Source of the DNA: Chloroflexota bacterium
GTDB taxonomy: Bacteria > Chloroflexota > UBA6077 > FW602-bin22
DNA length: 46,236 bases
NCBI GenBank assembly: GCA_016875715.1
Contig: VGOZ01000020.1
Span: 1 to 46,236 of the forward strand
Direction: 5' to 3'
A model generated the notes under the pieces. It was given only the letters and a program-made list of their open reading frames with translations, was not told where the DNA came from and ran no database searches. Position 1 is the stretch's first letter; the number at the start of each line of letters is the position of its first letter. Shown here piece by piece: positions 7,454-16,153 of this stretch. Made by a program: the position numbers and the translations under genes.

Positions 7454-8586
7454 TGGTGCGGCCGGTGGGCGCGCCGGGTGGTCTCCGCATCCTTTCATTC
7501 CCGGCAACTCTGAAGATCGTGACCCCGCTCCACATCGGAACGGGTCATGATGCCCTGAGGAACGGGTTCGACTACGTCGTCGATCGCACGACGGGCGAGG
7601 TGCAGATCATCGACGTGGACCGTGCGCTCGCCGACCTGACCGATGAGGAGATCGCGAAGGCACGGGACGGACGCATCGCAAGCGCGCTGGGGCAAGCCCG
7701 CCGCGAGTCCTGTCTCATCACATCCTACAGGTTGCGGCGGGAGGGCGATCTCGATGAACTGCGTCCGACGATGCGCGATCCGCTCAGCGGTAAAGCGATG
7801 GTGCCCGGCAGCTCTCTGAAGGGCGCGATGCGCACCGCGCTCCTCGGTTCGATCGTGGCGCCCGAAGGGAGTGCCCATCCCACGCAGCGACCCGCGATCG
7901 AGGCACTCGCCGCCGTCGCGCCGACGGCGCTGGGCAGGGAGGCGACACCGCAGAATCGAGACCTGATGCGGGCCGTGCGCATCTCGGACTTCATCCTGGA
8001 ACGGGGCCAAACGGATCTGTTCGACGTCGCGGTCGAGCGGCTTCGGCCGCGCCCTGGTGAGGCGAGCGGCATCCCGATGTGGGTGGAGGCGATCGCGCCC
8101 GGCGCCATCCTGCACGGCACGATCTCTATCGAGCAGGAGACGCCACTGAGACGAGCGGCTGACCCACCCGCCGCGCGGGCGTTTGGCGGGATTCTCGTCG
8201 CGACTCTGCGCAAGCGTGCCGCGGCGATCGCCCGGTACGAACGAGCCGCGCACGACCAGGCCGGTGCGACCGCGCACCCCCTGTTCGCGTTGATCGAGGC
8301 GGCTGAGAGTGAAGGTCCGACCTACGTCAACGTCGGCTGGGGGAGCGGCTGGCACGCCAAGACGATCTACCCGGAATACACTGCGATCGACGCTACGGCG
8401 GCACAGCAGGTGGCGCAGGCCGGCTGGGCAGAGCAGCTCCGGCGCCGACGCATGCCACCCGACACCCCTATCCCGCGCCCCTACCCCTCCAGCCGTCGCA
8501 TCGCACGGCGGAGCGATCAGTCCTATCCGATGGGATGGGTCACCGTTCGTACGGAGCACCGGGTGCTCTATCCGCGCGCGCCTTGA
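7453..8586 (+). CDS. csm5: Csm5 RAMP, head subunit
   Basis: Csm5 (377 aa) caps the 3' end of the crRNA and is involved in its maturation. The N-terminal strand T-P-L-H-I-G-T-G and the RAMP glycine loop V-P-G-S-S-L-K-G-A-M-R near residue 117 are clear. The ATG at 7453 overlaps the csm4 stop (TGATG), and its own stop overlaps the TTG start of cas6. The C-terminal W-x-T/V segment and the length fit the family. Confidence 0.93.
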   Translation: MVRPVGAPGGLRILSFPATLKIVTPLHIGTGHDALRNGFDYVVDRTTGEVQIIDVDRALADLTDEEIAKARDGRIASALGQARRESCLITSYRLRREGDLDELRPTMRDPLSGKAMVPGSSLKGAMRTALLGSIVAPEGSAHPTQRPAIEALAAVAPTALGREATPQNRDLMRAVRISDFILERGQTDLFDVAVERLRPRPGEASGIPMWVEAIAPGAILHGTISIEQETPLRRAADPPAARAFGGILVATLRKRAAAIARYERAAHDQAGATAHPLFALIEAAESEGPTYVNVGWGSGWHAKTIYPEYTAIDATAAQQVAQAGWAEQLRRRRMPPDTPIPRPYPSSRRIARRSDQSYPMGWVTVRTEHRVLYPRAP

Positions 8587-9353
8587 GTGATCTCGTCCGC
8601 GTCGAGATCCCCGGCGTCTGGGCGGAGGGCGCGCCGCCCCGCTTCACCGGCCGGGCGCTCAACGGCTGGTTCTACGCGCAGATCGAGGCGCGCGATCCGG
8701 ATCTGGCCGCGGAGCTCCACCAGGATGACGACGTGAAGCCGTACACGCTCGCGCTCGTCGACGGCAACCCCGGCCGTCTGATCGTGAGCGGCTACGGGCC
8801 GCTGTTCGCACCGGTCCTCGATCTCGGGGGACGGGTCGGCCGGCTGCTCGTGGACGCGTGCTGGTGGGACGCGGTGGACGAGCCGCGCTGGACGATCGCG
8901 GCGTGGGATCACCTCGCCGGCGCGCTCCTGGCGCCCGACCCGCCATCATCGACACGGCTCGCCTTCCGGTCGCCCACGACGTTTCACCGGCGCGGGCTGT
9001 ACGTCCCGCTCCCGGCTCCGGAGTGGCTCTTCGCCGGTCTGCTCGCACGCTGGCGGCGCTGGTCGCCGATCGATCCCGGCGAGGAGGCCGACGCGGCACT
9101 GGCCTCGATCGCGCTCGGACGGTTTCACTGCACGGGGGTTGCGGTGCAGACCGCCGGACTGATGCCCAGTTTCGTCGGCTGGGCGGAGTATCGGATGGTG
9201 CGCCCGGCGGAGGGCTATGCCGGTCTGCTCGGAATGCTCGCCCAGTTCGCGCCGTTCGCGGGGGTAGGGCATAAGGTCGGCCAGGGGCTCGGTTCGGTCG
9301 AACGGGTCTTTCCGCGGCGCCGCACCGCCGATCCGCCACCGGGGAAGGGCTGA
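8583..9353 (+). CDS. cas6: CRISPR repeat endoribonuclease Cas6
   Basis: This protein cuts the precursor CRISPR RNA within each repeat, leaving the ACTGAAAC handle. The start chosen is TTG at 8583, which overlaps the csm5 stop as TTGA; it gives 256 residues. Features include a conserved His near residue 46 in E-L-H-Q-D-D-D (candidate catalytic His), the central L-A-F-R-S-P-T-T-F block and a C-terminal Gly-rich loop G-V-G-H-K-V-G-Q-G-L-G-S-V-E (about 227-240). Its presence in the operon supports autonomous crRNA processing. Confidence 0.93.
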   Translation: MSDLVRVEIPGVWAEGAPPRFTGRALNGWFYAQIEARDPDLAAELHQDDDVKPYTLALVDGNPGRLIVSGYGPLFAPVLDLGGRVGRLLVDACWWDAVDEPRWTIAAWDHLAGALLAPDPPSSTRLAFRSPTTFHRRGLYVPLPAPEWLFAGLLARWRRWSPIDPGEEADAALASIALGRFHCTGVAVQTAGLMPSFVGWAEYRMVRPAEGYAGLLGMLAQFAPFAGVGHKVGQGLGSVERVFPRRRTADPPPGKG

Positions 9354-9357
9354 GCGA

Positions 9358-10689
9358 ATGCCAGGCGTGCTCATCGCGACGATCGGCGACCGGGACCCAG
9401 AGTCGAAAAGCGCGCCGATGGGGCCGCTCCTCTGTGCAATCACGCTCCGGCCGGACAGAGCCGTGCTGATCCATACGGCGAGGAGCCATGTCGACTATCC
9501 GGCGAATGCACGCGCGACGGCGGATCGGATCCGGCAAAGCGTGCCAGGGTGCGACGCGAAATGCGTTCTGCTGGAGATCGATAACCCGAGCAAGACATCG
9601 CTGTTGCTCGAGCGTATGCCCGGCATCCTGCCGCGCGACCTGTCCGAACGGGACGAGATCCACGTTTGCGGCACGTCGGGCACGCCCCAAATGGGTCTGG
9701 TGTTGCACCTGCTGGCTGAAGCGCGCTGGGGAGTGAAGTGTGTGCGGCACTGGCAGGTGCTCGATCCAACTCGGCTTCCTCCCGGTGCCGATCGGCTCAC
9801 AACTCTCCCGCTCGATCGCATCTGGCATCACCACGACCTGCAGGAGGCGCTGGAGCTGCTGCGTCAGTGCCGGGTTGCCGAGGCGCTGGCGCGTCTGGAA
9901 CCGATTGCCGGCCCCACAAAGGAGACCGGGCGGGTGCTCGACTGTGCGCGACTCGTCTGCCGCACACTGCTCCTGGCCGATGCCTATCAGCGGCAGGCCA
10001 TCACTCGCCTGAACGACGAACTGCAGAAGAACGCCTCACAGGCAGTACGCAGCGTGGCGCCGCGGACGTCTTCTCTCGCGGAGTGGTATCTCAAGCTCGC
10101 CCGAAGTGGTGATCGAAAGTTATGGGCAGGTGAACTGTACGCGCGCGCCGCACGCATCGCCGAGGCGGATAACGTTGCCCAGGCACTTGTGGCCCTCGCG
10201 ACCGCAAGTGAGGTTGCCGTGGCCGCCTATCTCAAGACCCACCGCGGTTTCGATCCAGAGAGCATCTCGCCCGACGCACTCGGTAAGGCGAGCGCGATCT
10301 GGCCGGACCTCAAGGACCGCGTGCGAGACGGGTCGCAGGTGGATGGCCAGCCTTCCGTTCACGCTCGAGCGACTCCCGGTACAGAGACCGCGCGTCCGCC
10401 CCGACTCGAGGGCTGGCGTAACCTCTACGAGTTGCTGTGCAAGTTCGAGAATCGTGAGGCGGACGCACGCCTGACCGCGGTGGCCAACACACGCAACGGC
10501 ATCGTGCACGCGGGGACCTCCGAACCGAGCGACTCAGAGACTCTCCGCCGCGGTCTCGAAGCCGCCGCCGAGCTACAGACCTCGTTCGGTTGGCCCGATC
10601 CGAGGACTCTCCCCGGACATCCTCACTCTGTCGCTGCGGTCGCACAGGAACTGGCAAAGCGCGCCCACATCGCGCTGGACGATTTGTGA
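9358..10689 (+). CDS. csm6: CARF-HEPN ribonuclease, Csm6-like
   Basis: A 443-residue accessory effector predicted to be a non-specific RNase switched on by cyclic oligoadenylate from Cas10. The N-terminal Rossmann-like CARF domain (about 1-150) has C-G-T-S-G-T-P-Q-M-G near residue 105, the usual ligand-binding loop. A helical linker follows. The C-terminal HEPN domain has R379-N-G-I-V-H384, an exact R-x4-H active site. It starts 4 nt after the cas6 stop with GGGAAGGG upstream. The exact Csm6 versus Csx1 family, and the ring size of its ligand, cannot be read from the sequence. Confidence 0.88.
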   Translation: MPGVLIATIGDRDPESKSAPMGPLLCAITLRPDRAVLIHTARSHVDYPANARATADRIRQSVPGCDAKCVLLEIDNPSKTSLLLERMPGILPRDLSERDEIHVCGTSGTPQMGLVLHLLAEARWGVKCVRHWQVLDPTRLPPGADRLTTLPLDRIWHHHDLQEALELLRQCRVAEALARLEPIAGPTKETGRVLDCARLVCRTLLLADAYQRQAITRLNDELQKNASQAVRSVAPRTSSLAEWYLKLARSGDRKLWAGELYARAARIAEADNVAQALVALATASEVAVAAYLKTHRGFDPESISPDALGKASAIWPDLKDRVRDGSQVDGQPSVHARATPGTETARPPRLEGWRNLYELLCKFENREADARLTAVANTRNGIVHAGTSEPSDSETLRRGLEAAAELQTSFGWPDPRTLPGHPHSVAAVAQELAKRAHIALDDL

Positions 10690-10942
10690 CGCGCCGACCC
10701 GTTTCCCCCAATACACCGAGGCATTCCTAAGGCCACTGTGGGACCCGCGCGATCGGGGCGTCGACGTCGAAGTCCGCGCAGCTCCGTTTGGCGTGCGCTG
10801 ACGTGCCCGTTCAGCGCTGGCCCACGATGCGACGAGCGTTTGCAGATCAGCCGCACCAGCCGGTCACTGGCCGGACTGCTCCCGATCTGGAGACTACACC
10901 ATGTGTGAACAATAGAAGTTCGCCTTCCGGAGATGATGGAGG
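10690..10942. other. Intergenic, nothing recognised
   Basis: This 253-nt gap lies between the CARF-HEPN gene and the antitoxin. No convincing reading frame, RNA or strong palindrome is seen. It marks the boundary of the CRISPR locus and the start of a zone of broken genes. Confidence 0.4.
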
Positions 10943-11260
10943 ATGCCTGAGCGAGGACCGGTGACCCGGATCGTGCGGCAACTGCGCGGCGGCCAGATCA
11001 CCATCCCTTCGGACTTCCGCAGGGAGTTGGGGATCGACGAGCAGTCCTACCTGAAGATCACCCTCGGCGAGGGAGAGCTACGCATCGCGCCCCTACGCGT
11101 CAGCGTGCAGCCGAAGGGCTCGGGCTGGCCCAAGGAGCTCTACGAGCAATTCGCGCCGGCGCGTCAGGCAGCCACCGGTCACACGGAGGGAGAGGTCAAC
11201 GCCGACATCGACCGGGCGGTCGCGGACGTTCGGCGCACCCGTGCTGCGCGGCGTCTTTGA
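10943..11260 (+). CDS. AbrB/SpoVT-type antitoxin (VapB-like)
   Basis: A 105-residue protein with an N-terminal swapped-hairpin AbrB DNA-binding domain: G-G-Q-I-T-I-P-S-D-F-R-R-E-L-G-I (about 14-29), then L-K-I-T-L-G-E-G-E-L. The C-terminal half is charged and would bind the toxin. It overlaps the following PIN toxin remnant by 20 nt, the classic antitoxin-first order. The start could also be the GTG at 10961 with GAGG before it; at 10943 the GGAGG is directly adjacent, which is poor spacing. With the toxin broken, it is either a solitary regulator or decaying. Confidence 0.8.
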   Translation: MPERGPVTRIVRQLRGGQITIPSDFRRELGIDEQSYLKITLGEGELRIAPLRVSVQPKGSGWPKELYEQFAPARQAATGHTEGEVNADIDRAVADVRRTRAARRL

Positions 11261-11687
11261 CACCGTCGTCTTTGTCCGCGGCCTGATCAATCCCCACGGT
11301 GTGGGGTGACGACTGATCTTCGATCACGCCGAGCGGTACCGGCTCATCCTGTCGCCACTGATCATTCAGGAGGTGCTCGAGGTCCTCGATCGGCCGGCGA
11401 TCCGACGCAAGTACCGCACGATCGCGGGTGATGAGATGGTTCGCGTTCTCGACATCATCGGCAAAGCGCCTGTGGTCGAGCTCGGAGAGATTCCACCGAC
11501 CTCGCGCGACCCCACAGGCCATTAGTTCCTGGCGACCGCGCGGGCAGCGCGGGCAGCGCGGGCAAACTATCTGGTCAGTGAGGACCAGGATCTGCTGACC
11601 CTCGAGGGATTCGAGGGAACCAGGATCGTCAGCGCTGCGGCATTCCTGCGGATTCTCGGACTTCAAGAGGATGACGGCGAGGGCTGA
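11241..11687 (+). pseudogene. PIN-domain toxin, broken by two stops
   Basis: Reading one frame from GTG 11241 to TGA 11685 gives a nearly complete PIN toxin: V-F-D-T-V-V-F-V-R near the start, L-I-I-Q-E-V-L-E-V-L, S-R-D-P, then Y-L-V-S-E-D-Q-D-L-L. Two in-frame stops interrupt it, TGA at 11307-11309 and TAG at 11523-11525. Just after the second stop, a 9-bp unit GCGCGGGCA is present three times in tandem (11538-11564), adding Arg-Ala-Ala repeats. Only substitutions and a small expansion separate it from a working gene, so the loss looks recent, or the consensus has errors. Confidence 0.85.
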
Positions 11688-11720
11688 TCAGGAGAAATCC
11701 TCGGTCCGCCCGCCTATCTG

Positions 11721-12224
11721 ATGAAACTCGACGTGCCCACCGCGGCGGCGCTGACGGAGATCCTGGTTCGCCTTGTCGATGGCGGCGCGTCGATCAGGTT
11801 CCTCGCGCCGATGGACCCCGACGAGGCGGCGCGGTACTGGGCGCAGGTGTGCCAGCCGCACCGCGTGCTGCTCCTCGCCGAGCAGGACAAACGCATCGTC
11901 GGCACGGCGCAGCTCCAGCTACACACGACCTACCCCAACGGGTCTCACCGCGCCGAGGTGGCCAAGGTGCTCGCCCACCCGGAGTTCCAGCGGCGCGGCA
12001 TCGGCCGGGCGCTGATCCGGCGGATCGAGGCGGTCGCCCGGTAACGGCAGCGCTCGCTGCTGATCCTCGATACCCGCGAGGGCGACCCGGCGAACGACCT
12101 CTACGCCTCGCTCGGCTGGATGCGTGCGGCGCGCATACCCCACTTCGCACGATCGAGCGATGGCGGGTTCGACGCGACGGTCTTCTACTACCGGATCCTC
12201 GGCGAGGAGCCGTCGCCCGGCTGA
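11721..12224 (+). pseudogene. GNAT acetyltransferase, one in-frame stop
   Basis: From ATG 11721 to TGA 12222 a single frame encodes a GNAT N-acetyltransferase of normal length (about 167 codons). The acetyl-CoA loop region H-P-E-F-Q-R-R-G-I-G-R-A-L is clear near residue 94, and L-Y-A-S-L-G-W (motif B) lies after the break. TAA at 12042-12044 interrupts it exactly between these motifs. Restart within the gene would lack the cofactor site. The substrate is unknown. Confidence 0.85.
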
Positions 12225-12327
12225 CCAGGACCCGTCGTACGGTCGGCCGGGCGCGCAGGGAAGGGCGGGCGGGAAGCCCGCGGTCCCGGATCCTTGCACC
12301 GCCACGAGAGGTGCGCGCCGGAAGTCG

Positions 12328-12360
12328 CCCTAATCCCACCTTTTCCCTGAAGGAGAAGTG
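12328..12360. repeat. REP-like imperfect palindrome
   Basis: CCCTAATCCCACCTTTTCCC followed by AGGAGAAGTG forms an imperfect stem. It resembles the element at 2506-2542 in sequence order and sits just beyond the 3' end of the methyltransferase gene, convergent with the GNAT remnant. Confidence 0.45.
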
Positions 12361-12373
12361 CACCGTGTCGCGC

Positions 12374-13141
12374 TCACACCGGATCCGTGCGCTCGGCCTG
12401 GAGCGGGCGCGGCCGCCGCCCCGGAGACAGTTGCGTCTGCAGCGCGTGGGTACGGAACTTCACCGCCGGATGCCTCCGGCGCGGCAGGCGCAGCGGCGGC
12501 GCCCCGGGATCGATCCGCCGCGCGAGGATGATTCCCAGCGTGCCATCCGGCACGGCCACCCGCCCCTTCCGGACGCGGAACGCGGCGATGGGCGGATCGA
12601 GACGGTCCATCTGGCATGGTGCGTCGCCCGGCCCCGCATCGAGGAGCACCCGGACGCGTCCGCCAACGCGCACGACCCGGGCGGCCTCGCGCCAGAAGTC
12701 TGGGTCGCGCGCGTAAATCGCGGGGAAGACGGCGATGAGCGCGTCGGCCACGCCGGCGCGCAGCGGCAGCGCTCGCGCGTCACCCTGGATCAGCCGGCCG
12801 GGCGCCCGTCTGGCGGCGCGCGCCGCCATAGGGCTGGCACGCTCAACGCCATAGATCCGCGCTCCCGGCGGCGGCGCGGCGAGGATGCGCCCCGTCCCCG
12901 GTCCCACCTCGACGACGATGCCGCGCAGGCCGTGGCCCATCCGTCGGCCCCAACCGAACCAGCGTCCGGCGGAGATCAGATTCGCGATCCCCTCGTACAG
13001 CGGGCTCGCCTGGTTGTAGAGGCGATCGCACACCCACAGATAGAGCCAGCCCGGCAGCGTCAGACGCATCCGGTTGGCAATTCCGGCAGCGGAGAAGATG
13101 AAGATCCGCCGCGCGAACCTCAGCGCCCGCATCCCGACCAT
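12374..13141 (-). CDS. Class I SAM-dependent methyltransferase
   Basis: A 255-residue protein with the Rossmann SAM-binding motif V-V-E-V-G-P-G-T-G-R near residue 76, an acidic end to strand 2 (Y-G-V-E), G-D-A-R-A-L-P-L (motif II area) and a post-core A-R-V-V-R-V-G-G-R. This is the general pattern of UbiE/phospholipid-type methyltransferases. The substrate cannot be told. The hydrophobic N-terminal stretch (about 10-40) suggests membrane proximity. It is divergent from the M28 peptidase gene, with 118 nt between. Confidence 0.8.
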   Translation of the reverse strand: MVGMRALRFARRIFIFSAAGIANRMRLTLPGWLYLWVCDRLYNQASPLYEGIANLISAGRWFGWGRRMGHGLRGIVVEVGPGTGRILAAPPPGARIYGVERASPMAARAARRAPGRLIQGDARALPLRAGVADALIAVFPAIYARDPDFWREAARVVRVGGRVRVLLDAGPGDAPCQMDRLDPPIAAFRVRKGRVAVPDGTLGIILARRIDPGAPPLRLPRRRHPAVKFRTHALQTQLSPGRRPRPLQAERTDPV

Positions 13142-13259
13142 GGTACCCGCCGCGGGCGTGGGCGGTTTTGGGCGTGCGCCGGGGCATACGAAGCGCCCCG
13201 TCGCGGCGCGCAGCGGTCGGGTGGTACGCTGCGCGGAACCGACCGCCTAGGAGGAACCC

Positions 13260-14675
13260 ATGGCCCGAGCCACCGCCGATCGCGTCGACGCGCTGATGCG
13301 CGCCGAGCGGGCCGTCCTCGGCGAGATCCACGCCTCGGACGAGGCGTACCGCAACCTGCTCCACCTGTGCGACATCATCGGCGATCGTTTCGGCGGCTCC
13401 GAGAGCGAGCGGCAGGGCGGCGCCTGGCTGCGCGATCGCGCCGCGCAGTACGGCCTGGCCGGGGCCCGCCTCCAGGAGTTCCGCCACCTGGGCTGGCAGC
13501 GCGGCCCCGTCACCGCGAGGATCATCGCGCCCGTCGATCGGGCGATCGACGCGATCGCGCTGCCCTACTCGCCCTCGTGCGATTTCGAGGGCGAGGCGAT
13601 CTGGGTCGGCCAGGGCGAGGCGGATGATTACGAGAAACTGCCGGCCGACGCGTGCCAGGGGAAGATCGTCGTCTCCTGGGCGGAATCGACGCCTCCGCCC
13701 GGTGGGCACGCGTCGCACCGGAGGGAGAAGACCGGCCGCGCGCTGGCGCACGGCGCGCGGGCGTTCCTGTTCGTGAACCAGAACGCCGGAAACATGGCGA
13801 TCACCGGGTCGCTCACCGCCGGGTTCGAGGGCGAACTGCCCGCGCTCGGCCTGCCGCTGGAGTCGGGCGACTACGTCCGCCGCCTTCTGGAACGGGGGCC
13901 GGTGCGCCTGAGGATCCAGATCGCCTCAAGCTTCGCCGAGACGACGAGCGTGAACGTGCTGGCCGATCTCGGTCCGGCCGACCGGGGCGGACCGTTCCTC
14001 ATCACGGGCGCGCATTACGACGCGCACGACGTGGCGGTGGGCGCGCTCGATAACACCAGCGGGACCGTCGTCGTCCTCGAGGCCGCCCGCGCGCTGAAGA
14101 CGGTTGAGGCGCTCCTGGCCGTGCCGGTGCGGGTGATCCTGTTCGCCTGCGAGGAGATCGGACTGCTGGGCGCCTGGCACTACGCGAGAGCGATGGCGGC
14201 CGATCTGCCGCGCTGTCGATTCGTCCTGAACGTCGACTCGCCCGTGAAGTCTCACCCCGGCGATGAGAGTCTGTCGGTCTGTGGCTTCCCGGAGTTGGTG
14301 CCGCACTTCACCGGAATGGGCCAGGATCTGAAGTACTCGTTCGAGACGCGCGACCGCATTTCCGCCTACGCCGATCACTTCCCGTTCTCGGTCGCCGGCG
14401 TGCCGAGCGGGACGCTGGGGTCACGCCCGACCTCGGGGATGGTCGGCCGGGGCTGGGGCCACACGCCGGCGGACACGGTGGACAAGGTGAACCCGAAGGC
14501 GCTCCAGTCGGCCGCCGCGCTTGTGGCGCGCCTGCTTCTGCGGATCGCGCACGACGAGTCGTTCCCCGGTCGCCATCGCACGCGCGCGGAGATGGATGGG
14601 ACGATCGACGCCTCGCCGATCGGCTGGTACGTGCGGCACTTCAAGCGGTACCCGTTTCAGCCTTCCTGGGCATGA
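13260..14675 (+). CDS. M28-family zinc peptidase
   Basis: A 471-residue metallopeptidase with an N-terminal protease-associated-like part and a C-terminal M28 catalytic domain. Expected two-zinc ligands are visible in order: H in G-A-H-Y-D-A-H, D in A-L-D-N-T-S-G, the E-E pair in F-A-C-E-E-I-G, D in L-N-V-D-S and H in W-G-H-T-P-A-D. These indicate an aminopeptidase or carboxypeptidase-like activity. No signal peptide is evident. AGGAGG at 13247-13252 supports the ATG. It stands alone as a transcription unit. Confidence 0.88.
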   Translation: MARATADRVDALMRAERAVLGEIHASDEAYRNLLHLCDIIGDRFGGSESERQGGAWLRDRAAQYGLAGARLQEFRHLGWQRGPVTARIIAPVDRAIDAIALPYSPSCDFEGEAIWVGQGEADDYEKLPADACQGKIVVSWAESTPPPGGHASHRREKTGRALAHGARAFLFVNQNAGNMAITGSLTAGFEGELPALGLPLESGDYVRRLLERGPVRLRIQIASSFAETTSVNVLADLGPADRGGPFLITGAHYDAHDVAVGALDNTSGTVVVLEAARALKTVEALLAVPVRVILFACEEIGLLGAWHYARAMAADLPRCRFVLNVDSPVKSHPGDESLSVCGFPELVPHFTGMGQDLKYSFETRDRISAYADHFPFSVAGVPSGTLGSRPTSGMVGRGWGHTPADTVDKVNPKALQSAAALVARLLLRIAHDESFPGRHRTRAEMDGTIDASPIGWYVRHFKRYPFQPSWA

Positions 14676-14680
14676 ATCGA

Positions 14681-14715
14681 CCCCTCCCCGGCCCTCCCCG
14701 ATCTCCGGGGAGGGA
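14681..14715. terminator. GC-rich hairpin after the M28 gene
   Basis: CCTCCCC and GGGGAGG flank a short loop 6 nt after the M28 stop. No T-run follows, but position and stability fit transcript end protection. It begins CCCCTCCCC, similar to the dispersed palindromes at 2506 and 12328. Confidence 0.5.
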
Positions 14716-14814
14716 GTAGGGAATGCGATGTGGGACACCCACACCCGTCAGGGGCTGCCGCCCCTGCACAGCCCGTTCCTCCATTCAATGAGGCGGTCCG
14801 CGTGAGGGTGTAAT

Positions 14815-16140
14815 GTGTCCGCTGTCGTGAGCGGAGCAGGGGCGGGACGGGTGCCGCGGCTCGGGTTGACCTACGCCCTGACGATGGGGCTGGCGCTCTT
14901 CCTCGCGTTCGGGCCGGGGCTGGGGCTCGGGCTGACGATGGTCGTCGTATGTGGCTTCGGGATCTCGCTGGTCCTGCCATGGCCATCGCTGGCGCAGATC
15001 CACGGCCTCACCCATCTGGCAGGCTTCGTGCCTCTCTACGTCCTGGCCACGGCAGTCCAGTCACTGCCGTGCTTCTTCTCCGTGCCGCTCGAGCGGCCGG
15101 GCCTGGTCGGGCTGGCGGCTGGACTCATCGCCTCGTCGCGTCTGGCCCGCTGGGCACAGCCGTTCACGACGATCGCCGGGCGGGAGGCGCTGCTCGCCTA
15201 GTCCGGCGTCGCGCTCGTGGGCGGAATCGCGATCGCCATGTGGCGCATCGTCGATCTACGGCGACACTCGATCCAGCCGACCTCAGGCGCAACCGCGGCG
15301 TGGGAACGGTTCCTTCTCGTCGGCGCGGGATCGCTCGCTGCGGCGGCGGTGCTCAACGCCCGGGCGATCGTGGATCTCGTTGGTGGCGCGCCGATCGTGC
15401 CCACCGCGGTCGCGGAGGCGATCGCCCACCTGTTGCTGATGGGTTTCGCGCTCGGTCTCGTGCTCGCGATCGCCTCACGCGTATTGCACCGGATGCTGCT
15501 CGTGCGGGCCCATCCCTTACTGGCAAGAGCAGTGCCACCTCTGGCAGCGCTCTACGGGGTGTCGGTCGCGGGCGTCACGCTGGGCTGGCTCGTCGATTTC
15601 GTCCCGGTGCGCATCACGAGTTTGCTGCTCCAGTCGAGCGTCCTCGCCGCCTGGCTGTACCTCATGGGCCTCTTCGGACCCGCGGCGCGCGAGTCGAACA
15701 CGCCGGAGGTCACCGGCCCGACGCGACGGTGGTTTCGCATCGCGTCGGGCCTGCTCCTCCTCGGCTCGTTCATCACCCTCTCGGCGCACGTCCGGGCCGC
15801 GTTCGGCGGATCGTCCGGCGACGCGCTGGCCGAAACGGCCGTCCTCTCAGCCGGACGGCACGCCGTGGCACAGGGGCTCCTCCTCATCGTAATGGTGGTG
15901 ATGGGAGGCCGGCTGCTCCCTCACTTCGCGACGACCGTCGCCCGTCACCGGTGGCTGCTCGAGAGTGCGGTGACCCTCCTGGCCGCGGGGGCGCTGCTGC
16001 GCGTGGTCGCGGAATCGATCGCCGGATATCAGGGCCTCAGCGGCCTGATCGTCGCACTCGGTGGGGCGCTCAGCTACCTGGGGTTCACCGTCGCCGCGCT
16101 GCCCCTCGCCTGGTCGCTGATCGCGGCGCGTCGGGCGTAG
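14815..16140 (+). pseudogene. NnrS-like multi-spanning membrane protein, one stop
   Basis: One frame runs from GTG 14815 to TAG 16138, interrupted only by TAG at 15199-15201. Joined, it is about 441 residues with roughly 12 hydrophobic segments. The late motif A-G-R-H-A-V-A-Q-G...G-G-R-L-L-P-H-F resembles the conserved C-terminal His/Arg block of NnrS-type proteins, linked to nitric-oxide stress or haem-copper biology. GAGG at 14804 supports the start. The downstream half could restart at ATG 15238 or GTG 15217, but a split membrane protein is unlikely to work. Family assignment is moderate. Confidence 0.6.
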
Positions 16141-16153
16141 CGCCTGCCCCGGG

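Noticed and set aside
11241..16140. Stop-codon recoding to explain the interrupted genes
   Set aside because: All three stop codons occur as interruptions, and all three are used as normal ends by intact neighbours.
15217..16140. Independent gene for the second half of the NnrS-like protein
   Set aside because: It is in the same frame as 14815-15201 with only one TAG between, so a single interrupted gene is simpler.
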